Part shown: positions 46,432-59,205 of the stretch, one piece after another
How the letters are laid out: every line of letters starts with the position of its first letter
How positions within the stretch are numbered: the first letter of the stretch is position 1
From: Volvox africanus
Taxonomy: Eukaryota; Chlorophyta; Chlorophyceae; Chlamydomonadales; Volvocaceae
Direction of reading: 5' to 3'
Assembly: GCA_030268105.1 (NCBI GenBank)
Contig: BSDZ01000079.1
Coordinates: forward strand, 3,896,001-3,960,000
DNA length: 64,000 nt
Made by a program: the position numbers and the translations under genes
Notes under the pieces: model-generated
The model's input: the letters and a program-made list of their open reading frames with translations, nothing else
Databases searched by the model: none
Told to the model about the DNA's origin: nothing

Positions 46432-49366
46432 ATGTCCGTAGTCTGTTTAGACCAATCTCCCTGGCGGCTTTACACCGCCAGGCGTCACCAGGTCGCTAGC
46501 AAACGTGCACGTTTCAAATGTCATTATTTGAAGAAAATAAACAAAACTAGATGCATTTCGGATGCAGCAGATGCCACGCGCCCCGAAACATCTTTGTCAT
46601 CAGCCACGAACGAGCGGCCAGTAACAACTCTTGGGATACGTTCACAATGTCGACACAACGAACAGGATACCCTTCGTATTTTTGTGCGTTACGGCGCCTG
46701 CGTTTTGGCTGCAGCTTTACCTCTCTTTGGCGACGTGACGGTTACGTATGCAGATGGAGCGGTAGCAACCAACAATGCTGCACTGGAGCTACAGCAGGCA
46801 TACGACAAGTGAGATTATGTTATTTCTTTCGGGGAGTGCGTGTGTGAAGAGGTCCGGAAGGCTGTAGGAGATTGCAATAGCTCGTTCACCGGTCCAAAAC
46901 AAGCACGCCATCCGTTGAATGTCCCACGCTCCCAACAAAATAAAATCGATTGAAGAATGTTGTGTTCGGGCACATGAAACTGAGCATGTTTTACCTGCAT
47001 CCATATTCTGGTGGGCGTGGCAATAATATTTCGATGGTTGTTGCACGAGGGTTGTGGGTATACATATTACTTGGTGCTATGACTTCTTCCGTCCACCAGC
47101 CATGACATTGCAAGCCGTTACCATTCGTTTTATACTCGATGCTGAGCGGTACAGCGGAATGGTGACGGGGAATCTGTCTTCCACTTAATCCTGTCGATTA
47201 CAGCATATGTACGAACTTTCGATGACAGATACTCGTGCAAGTACGACGAACTTGACGGCGGTGCAGCAGCGGAGGCTTTCGGTTTTCCGCAGTTGAGACG
47301 AAAGCTGCTGGATCAGGTAAAGTACGGCTCGCCCATTCGCGACAATTTAACCAAAAAGAAGTCATGCGTTGGCGGCACAGTGCTGCTTAGGGTTGTGGTG
47401 AGTTGGTGCAGATGTTGATTAGCAGTGTTGATTAGTAGTGTAAGGGGCTCTTGACTGCGCCGTGCGTGTCGTACACGCCACGGATGCCTCCGGCAAGACG
47501 GATATTCAGAGCAATGGTGTTCCTAACTGCCACACGATCTTTCCACTAAAGCTTAGGCTCGATGTCAAGGGCATGTCTATCGCAGCCACGTCACCTCCCT
47601 TATTAAGCTAATAAGCTACAAGAGGGGACTGTGAGAGGTCGGATGCATGTTCCACCGCACAACGAAGGGCTGCATCAGGCGGACGACAGACGGCTCGTTC
47701 TCCATTACTTACTCGCTGGCCCGGGCTCTAGAAACAAATTATACCATGCGTCGGTTACGGCACCTGCCTTGAACCTCGGCACGATACGGCAGGCGCGCGG
47801 CGATGTTCTGGAAGTGGCGGTGGGAACCGGCCTAAACCTGCCGTACTACCGTTGGGCCAATGCTGTGGCATCAACACCATCACAGCAGCAAGACCTGACA
47901 AGCATCCCAACAGCGCCGTCACCCTCATCCGAGTCCCCGTTAACGGGTTTCAGAGGCCCGGTAGCAGGCGGAGGTGGCAGCGGCGTGGCCTCCCTCACCA
48001 CGGGTATGCCATTCGGTCAGAAGTCCGCTGCTGCCCAACTAGCTTCGTACACGTCACCCATGAAATCGCCGTAGCCTATGACAGCTCGTACCAGAAAAAA
48101 AGTACAGGTACCAGGACGATTGCTATTTCTACTGCTGCTGCTACTGCTGCTGCTGTCGTGTGGGCGAGTGTCGCCTTCGGGATGCTGTCATTATCCCGCG
48201 GCAACGATCAATCGCCGCAGCCCCATGGGTCGCCCTCCTGCCCTCCCCACCCGAACGGACAGTGGACCTCAGCCCGGGTATGCTCCGTCAAGCGAGGACG
48301 CGGGTAGCGGAGACACCGGCACTCGCAGACCTGCCCATCTCCTTCAGCCAGGTGTGTATCCCTGCCGCACCGCGCATGTGGTCTGATCCCTAGCGATGTA
48401 CGACACGGTGTCGCGTTGCATGTGCCCTTTGTTGCTACTTTTCGGCTGGCGGTTGGTGCCTGTGCTTCTGTGGTCGTGAACCAGCTGGTTGGAGGGATGG
48501 ATGTTACCCTTCATGAACTCCTGGCTGTCCCGCGGTCGCGCACACTCACTCGCCCCTCAACCCCCTACCTCAGGCTGACGTGGCGGCGCTGCCCTTCCCC
48601 GACTCATCCTTCGACTCCGTGGTGGATACCTTCAGCCTATGTGTGTTTCCAGACCCCCAAGCCGCCCTCAACGAGGTGAATGCCGTACGATGCTAACGGC
48701 ACGGCCGGGTACGGCGGTCTCTGCCACGTGTTGGTGTTGCGCATACCTCACCCCACAAACCCGTGGATGCTAACATACTCCAGGGGTGGGCTCAGTCAGA
48801 GCTGCAAGGTTAGCGTATTATGTAGTGCCCAGCTGAATGTCACCTGGTTGTAATACCGTCCATCGTATCACCGATCGCAGACCTAACGCCCCTTATTTTT
48901 TCTTTCTCCGTTTTGATTCTGCGCTGCCAGATTTTGCCCTCTCGCTTCTGGCCTCGCGATTCCTGGCGTTTCGTGCTTTCATCTTCCACTCCGGGTGCTT
49001 TCCTATCAACCATGTGCAATCACTATTACCGACTTCCGCTCGTCCATCATGTTCTGCTGGTTACGGGCGCGTTGATGTACGTGCTACATCTTTGCGTCCT
49101 GGCGTTATACCTCCTCGCAGATGGCCCGCGTGGTGCGCCCCGCGGCGGAGGGCGGCCGCGTGCTGCTGCTGGAGCACTGCCGCTCCGACAACCCGCTGCT
49201 GGCGGCCTACCAAGACGTCACAGCGGTGCCGGTGGCGGCACTGGGCAAGGGCTGCGTCTGGAACCAGGACGTGGAGGCGATGGCTTCGGTGGCGGGGTTG
49301 AAGGTGGTGGGAGGGGAGCGGGCGGCTGCGGGCACCGTGCAGCTGATCGTGGCTGTGAAACAGTGA
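46432..49366 (+). CDS. UbiE/COQ5-type SAM-dependent methyltransferase (333 aa)
   Basis: Class I methyltransferase of the Methyltransf_11 group, similar in layout to plant organellar UbiE/COQ5-family proteins and fungal Oms1; the substrate is unknown. Exons: 46432-46808, 47229-47316, 47793-47850, 48221-48351, 48574-48675 and 49121-49366, 1002 bases in all. The first 100 residues are basic and hydroxylated, with a hydrophobic segment ([17 protein letters not shown]). That suggests organelle targeting with a membrane anchor. Then come [15 protein letters not shown] (family signature), motif [15 protein letters not shown], motif [15 protein letters not shown], motif [29 protein letters not shown], and a C-terminal half with [12 protein letters not shown]. 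The donor at 47851 (GTTGGG) is weak. It is preferred because it gives normal spacing between motifs I and II; an alternative donor near 48004 (GTATGC), also in phase, would insert about 51 residues. TGTAA is at 49527. Confidence 0.88.
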
Positions 49367-49526
49367 CCACCAGCCCCGAAACCACTACTGGATACGGGGC
49401 CTCTGTAAGAGTGGACCGCAAAACACCAAATAACAGCATCAAAAACACCATCATCACAAGGGGGATGGCGGCCTGAGAACTGTGCGTTCATATTCGTGGC
49501 GTTGCACGTTGTGATTGGCTGGCGAC

Positions 49527-49531
49527 TGTAA
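49527..49531 (+). promoter_or_regulatory. TGTAA polyadenylation signal (methyltransferase gene)
   Basis: TGTAA 161 bases after the methyltransferase stop codon. Assignment is by position and the chlorophyte consensus only. Confidence 0.4.
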
Positions 49532-52063
49532 GACAAGAGTCGTGGTGGCGGACGGGGAACCTAGCGTTGAATGCGGCCAGCTCGAGACAGGGGGAGTGGA
49601 AGCTGACCTGCGTCCGGCGATCCTACCTGGGCGGGGATGTTGTGTCGAGTGTGCCTTTGGCGACAAACAACTTTTGGGTTATATCCGCAGCATTCCGAGA
49701 CCATATGCACATTTTAATCTGTCAAGGTCTCCTGGTACGGTTCGCAAGACAACAGAATAAAAGGAGGGCCAATAAAACATGAAGGAAACTTGTGAGCGTG
49801 CATGTTACCGAGCCAAGGGTGTTCAATACCACATTTGCCGTATAAGTCCATAATGTTACAACACAGGTCGGGGACTCAATCCCGCAGTAGGATAAATAAG
49901 CAATTAGCCGTTGACATTCCACGCGCACTTCTCCACACTTTTATGCGAACCCAATCGTAGGCGGCTACACACTATAACCATCGTTTACAGATGCCTGCAG
50001 GTGCAAAACCTACAAAACAAAGACATTGAGACACAACCCGGTTATGTCTGCAGCTATTCCAGGAGGATAGAGCCTGATTGATACTTCTCTACAAGCCCAA
50101 GCGCACGCCCAAGCTACGGGCTAGGTAGCTACGGGGGTTGAAGGCCGCGGGGCCACAGCACGCACGATTTATATTCATGATGGCGTTACGAAATGGAGAT
50201 GGAGGAGCGGCCGCCACGTGAACAGAAATGATGAAACGAGGCGGAGGAGAGTCGTCCTGTGTTGTCGCAGCTCACTCCTCATACAACGTAAAATCGCGCG
50301 TCTGCACCCTTCTGGGCCCCACATAACGAAAGGAGATTTGAGGATAGCCACACGTCAGGTCTATCAAGAATCCGCGGCCGTAAATCCTTGCCGCCGAACA
50401 CAAAGAGATGGCCAGTCAGGCATCCAGCCACACGCACCGGCTCCATAGTCACACTCCACTTTTTAATCATGACCCAATCATGGCCACTGCAAAACACCTA
50501 CCTGACACTCAGCCCTACCGATTACTACAGCGCAGCGGCTGAGGTGGCACGTATGGGTCGTCACTGCAAATTCGGCGGTGGAAGCGGCAATTACCGGAAG
50601 TCAGCGTAGGAGCCGGCACAGACATTCAGGATGCCAGCACCCACGAGGGAGGCTTTTGAAGATAGAAAACGGAATAACTCGGTCTCTCCCTTTCCCTCTC
50701 ATCCTCTCTCCCTGTGTGGCGATCTGGCAGGCCAGGACGGTTATAGTGCAGCATGACCGAGGCCGTTCACGTACGCATACCCATTATGTAGGAGTGGGCC
50801 ACCAAAGCGGCTCCGTAATGCTTGTCCGCATGCCGTCGTCGTCACAACGACTGGCATGTGCTGTTTTCACCAACGCCATGTGCGTGCGAACAGCCGTCCT
50901 GAAGCCGTAAATTTCCTTCCAGACGCCTGAAAAATCCTACATTCACAATCATCTCCTCCAAACCACAATAGAAAACCTCACAGAATGAAAGCGCAAGTGT
51001 TGAAGCCAGCCAACGCAGCAATTAACATAGTTATCAGAACATTTAGGGGTACAGAATGCATTGGCACCATGAAAAGCCTGACACATTATCGGCGCATCCT
51101 GCATCTGGCGTCTGGAACGCCCAGCAATGTCAGAATGAAATGCCAGTGCCGCAATAAGAGCCCAACCATGAAAGCCTCATCAGAGCCACCAGATACCAGC
51201 TTCACGGATGCTAGCATGCAATATCCATGGTGCCGACGACATCCGTGCAGCCGGCGACTTTTCATGCCTCCATCCAGCTGCAAATCAACTGTCTCAGATG
51301 ACCTCCGACCCTTAGGATCATCATGAGGACAGTAGCTCTTGCCCATGTCATGAGGACATGCACTCAGCTGCTCCTGCTCCTGCGTCCGCCCGTCCCTCAG
51401 CGCGGCACCTCCACACATACCCCCAAAACATACCCACCACACGCGCGAATCTGCTGGCTGCGGAACATAGCGCATATTCTGTGCCCCGCTCAAAGCAGCA
51501 TCCGAACTGGGCGCATCCGTACAAAGGGGGCAAAAGCCGCTGCGGCAGTAGTGCCTCCAGGAAGACGACGGCCAAAGCGGGCAAGCGGTGTACCTGCGCC
51601 TTGTCACGCAGTAGAGGTAAACACCTGAGGAAAGTCCCCTATCTACGGATCGTACTTTATGCGTCGTCGGTGCGTAATACGGCGTGACACCCTTCTGCGG
51701 CTGAGCCCCGAACAGAGCTGAGAACAAAGGTACATGCTAGCAAAAGCGGAGTTGCAGCGCGCGGCCCGACGTCCCTTCCCAACACCGAGCCATTGGCCCC
51801 ATCCTGACCGCCTAAGGGGTCCCAGCGGCCCTTCAGTTCTGATTCGCAGTGATCTACATTTGCTAATTACAGTGCCCCAGAATGGACGGGTGCCCAGGGG
51901 AAAGCTAATTGCGAGCGCGCGCACACCCGAGACCAGGCCTACCCACCAGACCCCCCACGCCACTCACACAATGGCTAAAAATCCACTGCACCGGCCTGCT
52001 GAATCTCGCCAGCTGGATTGGCACTTAACGGGTCACGCTAGCCAAGCACAACCTTTACGTGAG

Positions 52064-52111
52064 AGCAGCTACAGCAGCTACAGCAGCTAGAGCAGCTACA
52101 GCAGCAGTAGC
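52064..52111 (+). repeat. CAGCTA/CAGCAG repeat
   Basis: Units of AGCAGCTAC and CAGCAG run for about 50 bases in intergenic DNA. It is an ordinary short tandem repeat. Confidence 0.8.
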
Positions 52112-52778
52112 AGCCGTGGCATGCTAGGAAGAGGTCTACATCAAGGTCGGGTGACGCCTCAAAAGATGCAATCCGGCCTGAGTAGTACGGCAGGAATACG
52201 GCAACTTGGCAACGGATCTTTGTTAAGATGTACGCGGTGCAAACCGTCACTGATGCATTGACTGGCAACGTAGCGGGGTCCGTTGTTGAGAGGCCGCCGC
52301 CCGGCTGGTCCTGCGCCGCGGAGAAAAGAGGTGAACGCAAGATCAGGCAGATTGCCTTGTGCAGATACAACGTGAATTAAGGACTGCCAGGACGACAACA
52401 TGGGAATGAACCTTGACATGAAAACATGAACCTTAATTATACGAGGCGACCTCCTAGCCAAGTGCTGAAGCTTCCTAATCGGCACCGAACGCCACGGACG
52501 GACGGACTGTCGGGATAAATCTTCCCACGTCCCAGCGCGTTGCGCTGCCCTAATGTGCAATCCAGTCCCAGATGATACCATTGTACAATGATACCATCGG
52601 AGGCTGACTCACACACCAACGCACGGCGACCGAAACACAAGGGTTTGCAGTCAAGTAGCCGCCAGAAAATATGGCAACATTGTACTCCATCCATAGCTCA
52701 TGACACACACGCGGAGGGGGTTAGATACGGTGATTAGCTAGGAGGTTAGGCGTCTTTCCCACGACTCCCAACCGTACC

Positions 52779-53689
52779 CTAGCCCCTGGGGCCCGGGGGC
52801 AGCCCCATCCCCCACCTCATATCCAGCTCCTCATCCGTAATCCAGTTTAGCGGGTCATCGGCGGCCCGCACCGCGGGGAAGCGCTCCCGCAAGGCATCAT
52901 CCTTGGCGTAATTGGGTTTCGCCACCGAACTTAATGGGCTCAAGCCTGAGGATGAGGACGGTGGGCAGGGCGGACGGAGGAATAAATAAAAAAAAGGATT
53001 TCAGCAGAGGAATGCAAGTGCTGTGGTGAGGGTGGGAGAGTGCGAGCGAAGTCATCCAGACGAAGCCCCTCCGGCAGAGTGGTGCCTCGTGAGGCTCAGA
53101 AGCGCTGGGCAAACAGCGAAGCTTCGCGAGAGAGACAGCGGGATTTATTCCTGTACCTTAAGACATGCTTTGGGGCTGGGGCGGGGTTTGATCCAGCAGC
53201 AGGTAATCGGGGCGGTCATGTCAGAGGGCCACAGTTAAATTGGTGGCCTCCAACGGACCAGTAAAGAGAAACTAACGTGCTGGCAGATGGATGAACAAAC
53301 GTGGGTCTGCAGTGTATAGGAACGCTGCATACACAACGTAATAGAGCAATAAGGACGTCAAGACCATCTCCCTCTTCAAGGCATGTAGATATTTAAAATA
53401 TCCTATGAGAATCATCTAGCTTCCTGCAGATGGAGTGGAAAAGCAGGAGAGTGTCTCTAATCTCGTGTTATAACGATTGGTGGGCAATTACATACAGACA
53501 GAGAGATGGTAAAAGTGTAATTGAGATACGAGTGGTGCGCCACGGGCGCAATTGGCTTGCCCACCTGGAGTGAACGGATTGACGATACGCCCCGTTGCCA
53601 AGGGCCCGTGCACATGCTCATCATAATACAAGCCGTGGAGGGAGTTCGGGTGATAGAGAACCAGGGCACCATTGTTCGGGTTGCCAGCA
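52779..53689 (-). CDS. Uncharacterised protein, C-terminal exons
   Basis: Not recognised. Two minus-strand exons, 53689-53565 and 52945-52779, join in phase 1. The first reads AGNPNNGALVLYHPNSLHG, LYYDEHVHGPLATGRIVNPF and TPG. The second continues LSPLSSVAKPNYAKDDALRE, RFPAVRAADDPLNWITDEEL and DMRWGMGLPPGPRG, then stops with TAG at 52781-52779. The composition (Asn, Pro, Trp, His; many conserved-type residues and no low complexity) argues for a real protein. Upstream, the same frame stays open to about 53907 and includes a degenerate 15-base repeat (53763-53815), so the first exon may extend that way or another intron may precede 53689. No signal peptide, membrane segment or known motif is visible. 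The start is unknown. Confidence 0.55.
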
Positions 53690-56269
53690 CTGAAGGTCAT
53701 CGGAGATGAGCTCAGCAACGAGCAGTGAGAGGCGGGCATGTAGTTGGCGCTGAGGCTGGCGCTTTTAAGACCGGTATTGCTAAAGCTGGTATTGCGAAAG
53801 CCGGTAATGCCAAATTCTGAGCTATTTAAGTTGTCACCGAACGGTTTGTATAGATACATGGTCATCTTGGAAGCCGGCGAAGCTGCGGGAAAGCGCTTTC
53901 TGTGCAAAACAGTCGTTGTGGGATGCGAAGTTATATTGAGTTATATAGGTTGAGCCGTTATAGCTCTTTATATGTCACCCTCTGTGCCGGAAGCAACGTG
54001 TTTTTTGTCGAGATGAGGAATTTTAAGCCGACGTGAAGAGTGAGACACACCTTTTACGAGTCCAACGTTCGATCGCGAAAGTAGCAGCAACCGCACCCGG
54101 GCTAGGAACGCTGAAAGATATATACATATGTGTATGATATGTTTCCCTCAGACCCATCATATATTTTTCTACTTCAGAAATCTATCTAAAATTGTCCCAG
54201 CACTGAGAACACCTGTTAGCAAAGAATACCGTCATGATAGCGGGCATGCATGTTGCATTCCGGATTCACCGCGAGAGCCTCAACGAAGCTATTAAATATG
54301 TCGACCAGGACATGTCACAGAAAATGATTCTAGGACACACAGGACATCAACGTGATGTGCCCGTTCTGGAGGGGAACGGCACAAAAGTTGCGAGGCGCCG
54401 CGAGCCAAATCGAGTCTTGCTCATGGTTACTCGTCCTGTAAACTTATGCTATCAACAATTTAAATATATAGTTTTTGGATTTTTGCATGCAACCGTCTGT
54501 AAGGTGCAGGCGGGGTCCTGCACCCCATCGGGTATTCCCAGATGCATGTAATCTTTCAGGTCCTCCTCGCTTTATGCGGCTTGGTGAAAACGGTTGATTG
54601 ATGGTCTACAATACTTATAATTCCAATGTATCAATACCTTATTAACATTGCAATTGTATGGGCAGTATTCAAGACGCAGTGGCTGGCGATGGCACGCTTG
54701 GTGTCCATGTCAGGACGGCCCTGTGCGTTGTACTTTGCGTGTTGTACTCTATGCTCTCTGGCTTTACGGCTTCGTTACAGGCATGCGGGAGAAAGACGCA
54801 GGCGGAACAGGAAGGAAAAAGGAGAGGGGCGGACGCTCGGCGAGGTCCAAGTGGCCTCAGATAGAAAAGGGTAGCAGGGGTTGACGTGTGTTCAGGTTAT
54901 TGATGATGGCAATTGGTAAACACGGCGACTTAACAACGTTTCGCTAACGGGTGAGCCTGTGGCAAGTTATGGCACGGCTCCCAAGAGACAGGGCAAGGCT
55001 GGCAAGGGCGATTGTGCGACTTCAGACGCGGGTACCGGTATCGTACGGTATCCTCCGATATTCCCCTATCTGTTGATGAGGGGTTAAGTCTTTCTTCCGG
55101 GTAGTTATAGGATTATTCATTATTAGATTATTGCTACCGGTGTTATTACCTGAGATAGTAATCGTGGATGAATAACGTTTATATCTTTTACTTCTTTGTT
55201 TTTTAAGCATAGGTATTTTTAGTTGTTAGCAACATCTGTGTGTCGTATTTCGACCTCCAGTGTAACGAGTCCTAGTAGTGTAAGGCCTTCGGGAATTTTT
55301 GCCATCGCCGGCAAATTGTGCTCGATTGCTTGCAAGCTTCTGTCTTTATTTAGCTGCTCTAGTAACCGATTTAATTTCTTTTAGGTATGACCCTTTCCTT
55401 AGGATGTAAAGCGGTAGCCACATGAATATCTAAAAGCATGATTATATTACTCGCCATTATACTCCTTATACAAGTGCGCCTCCCTAGCAACAAGTCTCCG
55501 CATCAACAAGTTTCCTAGGAAGCCTTGAAAACATCATCAACCGACTTGTTAGTCCTGTTATAATACTGCACTGTAAAAGCAAAAGAAACATGCATATGTT
55601 TTTTAAATGATCTGTACAACTCTGCATTAGAAATTTGTGTAACGCAACAACTGGGTGTCCCAGATTGGCCCCTAATGGGCTGCACTGCGTATCCTACCCC
55701 CGACCTTAAAAGGTGGATTTCAGAAGTGATTTAATTGATTATGGAATCCTTATAACACGCACTTTTATTTACTTTTTTTGAAGAACAGGACAGGGACTGC
55801 ATACTGCAGTTTCAGCGTCCTGTTGCGAACTACTTCGCCGCCCTGAACTTTTGTTACAGGAGAGCGCCTTCTCTTTAAGCAAAAATTCCGTCGAAACTTA
55901 TGATAACCCTGTTTGCTGGGCACGCAGAAACGGGTTTCGTACGTGTCCCGTACGAATGTGGCTTTGCAATGCCTTCGAGCCTCCATACTATTTCATGAAA
56001 TAGTGGATGAGCATAGCCATTTTACAGCATATAGAATTACGCTATTGACATCATTTATAGTCTTAAAGCATAATAGGTAGGTCCTAAGCCTGAGCCCATC
56101 CCGCCCCTTCTGACGACAACAATCAGGTTTGTGACATGATTGTTCACAGTTCGAAAACTCACGATTTTCTGACGAATTTTCTGCCAGATATGGTGTTTTC
56201 TATCCCGTCTTGACGGCGTCCGCGGCCCTGAATTTTTACGGTTCTCTCAGGGCTTGAAAAGTAACAAGG
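53690..56269. other. Divergent, AT-rich region before the 56.3-kb gene
   Basis: About 2.6 kb that should include upstream exons and promoter of the leftward gene and the promoter of the 56.3-kb gene. The part 55020-56200 is the most AT-rich part of the window and has only short frames. A plus-strand open frame at 54234-54551 has no recognised domain. Confidence 0.4.
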
Positions 56270-57007
56270 ATGGCATACAATCTCTACCAGGTTCAGATGT
56301 CGAATGCTTGGGCTGAGGTAAGACCTGCAGGACCCTCTTTTTCGGCTTCGTTGGCGGTCGACTCACAGCTATTGAAGCTGTCCTCTTCGTTATACCTGCA
56401 GCGCATCAATAAGGAGACGGCCCAAGCAGAGAAATTCTGGAACCAGCAGGTGCAGCAGTTGGAAAAGTCGGGGCCTGGTCCTCGACTCGGTGTCCCTGCC
56501 AGTGAAGTCTTTGTCGGCGACGCTATGGAAGTGCGATCTTACGCAGCGGAATCGGCTCACGCACGCTCTGCTGCGCCAACAGGCTTCACATCGAAAACTG
56601 CGGTGAGCGTGTCGTTACGGTTTTACTGAAGGCTTGTCACCCAGGCAAAGTCTGTGTTGGACAGAGGAAGATTAAGTCTATGCTGCCGTCTTATACAACT
56701 CTACCTTGGCTTGGCCATGGCTTGCGCATGGCCTTGGCCATGGACCTGGACGTTTGCGCTTACCTTCGCATATTGGAGTTTTTGCTTATTTACATCGTTC
56801 CACGCCCTGTAGTATGATGGGTTGAGACGGTGGCCATAGGTCTTCCGCAAATTGTCCTAATCATGTATTTTTCGGACCATCTTCTGATTGCAGTTTCTCC
56901 GTTCGCGAATGGAGAAGCTTGAAGCTGAGCTGACAGCAGAGAGGGAATCACGAAGGAAGGTGGAAGAGGACCTGCAGCAGTTGCGGGCCAGCATGAAGCG
57001 CCGTTGA
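56270..57007 (+). CDS. Uncharacterised 120-aa coiled-coil protein
   Basis: Not recognised. Three exons, all phase 0: 56270-56317, 56402-56602 and 56894-57007. The protein starts MAYNLYQVQMSNAWAE. It continues with a helical, Gln/Glu-rich stretch (RINKETAQAEKFWNQQVQQL). A Pro/Gly/Ala-rich linker follows with VGDAMEVRSYAAESAHARS. The end is a clear heptad coiled coil, MEKLEAELTAERESRRKVEE, closing ASMKRR and TGA at 57005-57007. The 84-base first intron is a multiple of three without a stop, so it could be retained; it is called an intron because of its GTAAGA donor, pyrimidine tract and CTGCAG acceptor. The small size and coiled coil suit a structural or scaffold subunit, but no function can be assigned. 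TGTAA at 57703 may end the transcript. Confidence 0.7.
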
Positions 57008-58499
57008 TGAACTAGCTACGTTAGGTTTGCAGGTGCTTCACGGTTTAAGCGAAGATAACCATACAACTTTGACGTAGAGATGAATGCAAAGATTGCGCCT
57101 TCCTCCTACCTTGGAGTGCGAAGTGGCGGGGATAAGTCGTTCGGCTATTGATGTCTGCAGCAGTTTCGACATCGTGAGGTCAAAGGCTAATCCTTTCTAT
57201 AGGTAGACATCATGGTTCGTTCCATTCACTGGGAAACTTCGTGCGCCAAGTTCGACTGGTGTATCTCCTGTGTACATCCACGTAGTTACTTGTTATGCAC
57301 TCTGTCGAGTTGCAGGACTACCCTGTAGTCGTTCCCATGACGTGATATGAGTGTGTCAGACATACGTAAACTGTCCTTCTACGCGCGTCTGTGATCTATG
57401 CGGTACTGTGCACTGGGTTTCGGGCAGGAGTAGGGTGCGCTGCTTGTATTTGCTAGTGTTTAGATCATGTGCCTTGCAATCATCGGAAGGATTTTACTTG
57501 ACTTTCCTACAATAGAATGTGTTTGTCACTCTTAATGGCGCACGGGAATCATCACAGGGTACCGTGAGTGCGGGATCTGGGGGGGAGGCCACGCCGGTAC
57601 AATAGCTATTTTTTTGTGATATCTAACATCTATCTGCTGTCTCAGAAGAGATTAGATGCATCGGCAATTTATTAAGGCGGGCATGCTACGGATTAAACCC
57701 CCTGTAAGTCACCTGCGAGGGCTTTTGCATTCATGTTGTTTCTCCACAGAACCTCGAGTGGAAATGGATGACACCAGGCATTCTCACCAATGACAACTCG
57801 ATACATATATTGAGTTGGATATTCCATACAGTCAGCATCCGTTGTGCCAGGTGCGCTTCTCATGTATCGAGGGGCGCAATCCAGCAGCGGGGTAGCCCAA
57901 ATCCGAAAATGTTCGAATAGGTCACCCCTGGTTCAATAAAATGCCACCCCAAGGTCACGCATAGATGTGCACAGAGGGCCTCTGAGAAAAAGGAGCCGCT
58001 ACCAGTTAGCCGCAGCAGCGTGGCACAAGGAAAAACCCGCTGGATCACAATTCAGCGAACATTGTGCACTCCTGCGTATCCGGGGCTTGCACGTCGTCGA
58101 CATTTGTAGCCCCGTCACCCTCTAGTTGCTGCTGCTACCAAACTGCTGCTGCTAAACGCTGCTGCTACCAAAAACAACGGAAGGCCCATTGTACTAGAAC
58201 ATCCCGCGTCATATACCCCAAGCTCGGGCCTACCTCTCTCAGCCACCGCGCACCTGCCATCAACCCTGAAGTGCTTCTTCCGACCGGCTTACAACGTGCA
58301 GTCATAATTTGCTCGTCGTTCAGCATTCCTGTTGCTGCCAACGGCCTGCAACTGCCTAGCACGGCTCTTTTTTCGCCTGAGCATACAGCATGCGTGGTTC
58401 CGAGCGATGCACATTCAACTACGTGCAAAGTGCAGGTGACATAAAAGAGGCAGACGGCCACAGCTGCTCGCGCAGGATGGACAGTGACATCGTCATGAA
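57008..58499. other. Convergent intergenic region, 56.3-kb / 58.5-kb genes
   Basis: About 1.5 kb between convergent genes. TGTAA at 57703-57707 could end the rightward transcript. A CTGCTGCTACCAAA-type repeat occurs at 58122-58176. No coding exon was recognised on either strand. Confidence 0.4.
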
Positions 58500-59111
58500 T
58501 TAGAAACCCCTTGTTCTTAATAACCAGCCCCTCTTAGAATTCCGGGTCCAAGAGGTTCTAAGGACAGATAAAGCCCTGGGGACTCCAAGGCCGGTCCCAG
58601 GCCAGAACTGCACCTGCAAACATGCTACGCACCCACCTCATCTCGACTACGCACCCAAGCCTCTCCGAAATGATAGCGCAGAATGTAGTAATCTAAGACA
58701 TCCTTTCCAAATCGCGGCCTGACGAAAATTGCCGCTGCCCCCGCATCCTTAATCCTCTCCACCTGGCCTACCTTGGCATCTGCACAAATAGCACACTCCA
58801 ACTGGAGTTGCCATGAAAGCTGATGCATCGTGCTGCGCCAGTCATTCATGAATCACCATCTAATCTTTCCCGCACATCTACACTTAATACAACCCCGAAG
58901 TGAGCGTACCAACACTGTGAAAACGAAGCTCAAAGCCCCGTACCAGTGCCGCTTTAAGCGGACAACCCCTCCATAGCGACTGGAATCATGTTATGCATGC
59001 GAGGGGATTGGTACTCACAACATACGGTATTTTAAGTGCCCAAACACGTCGTTGGGAATCCTCCTCCCCTGTGTTGCGTTCGTTAGGTAACGCTTCAAGA
59101 ATAGTCTCCAT
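58500..59111 (-). CDS. Uncharacterised basic protein (C-terminus secure, start tentative)
   Basis: Not recognised. The secure minus-strand exons are (58779 or 58801)-58637 and 58607-58500, joined in phase 0. They read VERIKDAGAAAIFVRPRFGK, DVLDYYILRYHFGEAWVRSR and DE, then FWPGTGLGVPRALSVLRTSW, TRNSKRGWLLRTRGF and stop TAA at 58502-58500. The Arg/Trp-rich ending looks strongly conserved. A first exon 59111-59019 (METILEALPNERNTGEE...) would join in phase 0 if the acceptor at 58802-58804 is used, giving about 121 residues and adding a CAIC motif. With the better acceptor at 58780-58782 the phase does not fit. The tentative ATG lies only 94 bases after the ubiquilin stop codon, so the real start may be elsewhere or the transcripts overlap. 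No organelle signal or membrane segment is evident. Confidence 0.5.
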
Positions 59112-59205
59112 ATCATCAAGAGTTCTGATCGCCTCGCTGGAGTTGCCTTGACGGCGTTCTTGCGAGACGGCCTCCTCGGCATTCTAAGGTCTGCCCATGA
59201 CTATC

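Larger units (their letters stand above)
49367..52778. other. Convergent intergenic region, methyltransferase / 52.8-kb gene
   Basis: About 3.4 kb. TGTAA at 49527-49531 marks the likely 3' end of the methyltransferase transcript. A 213-codon open frame exists on the minus strand (51086-51727), but it has no recognised domain. CAGCTA repeats occur at 52064-52111. No gene could be supported between about 49550 and 52750. Confidence 0.4.
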
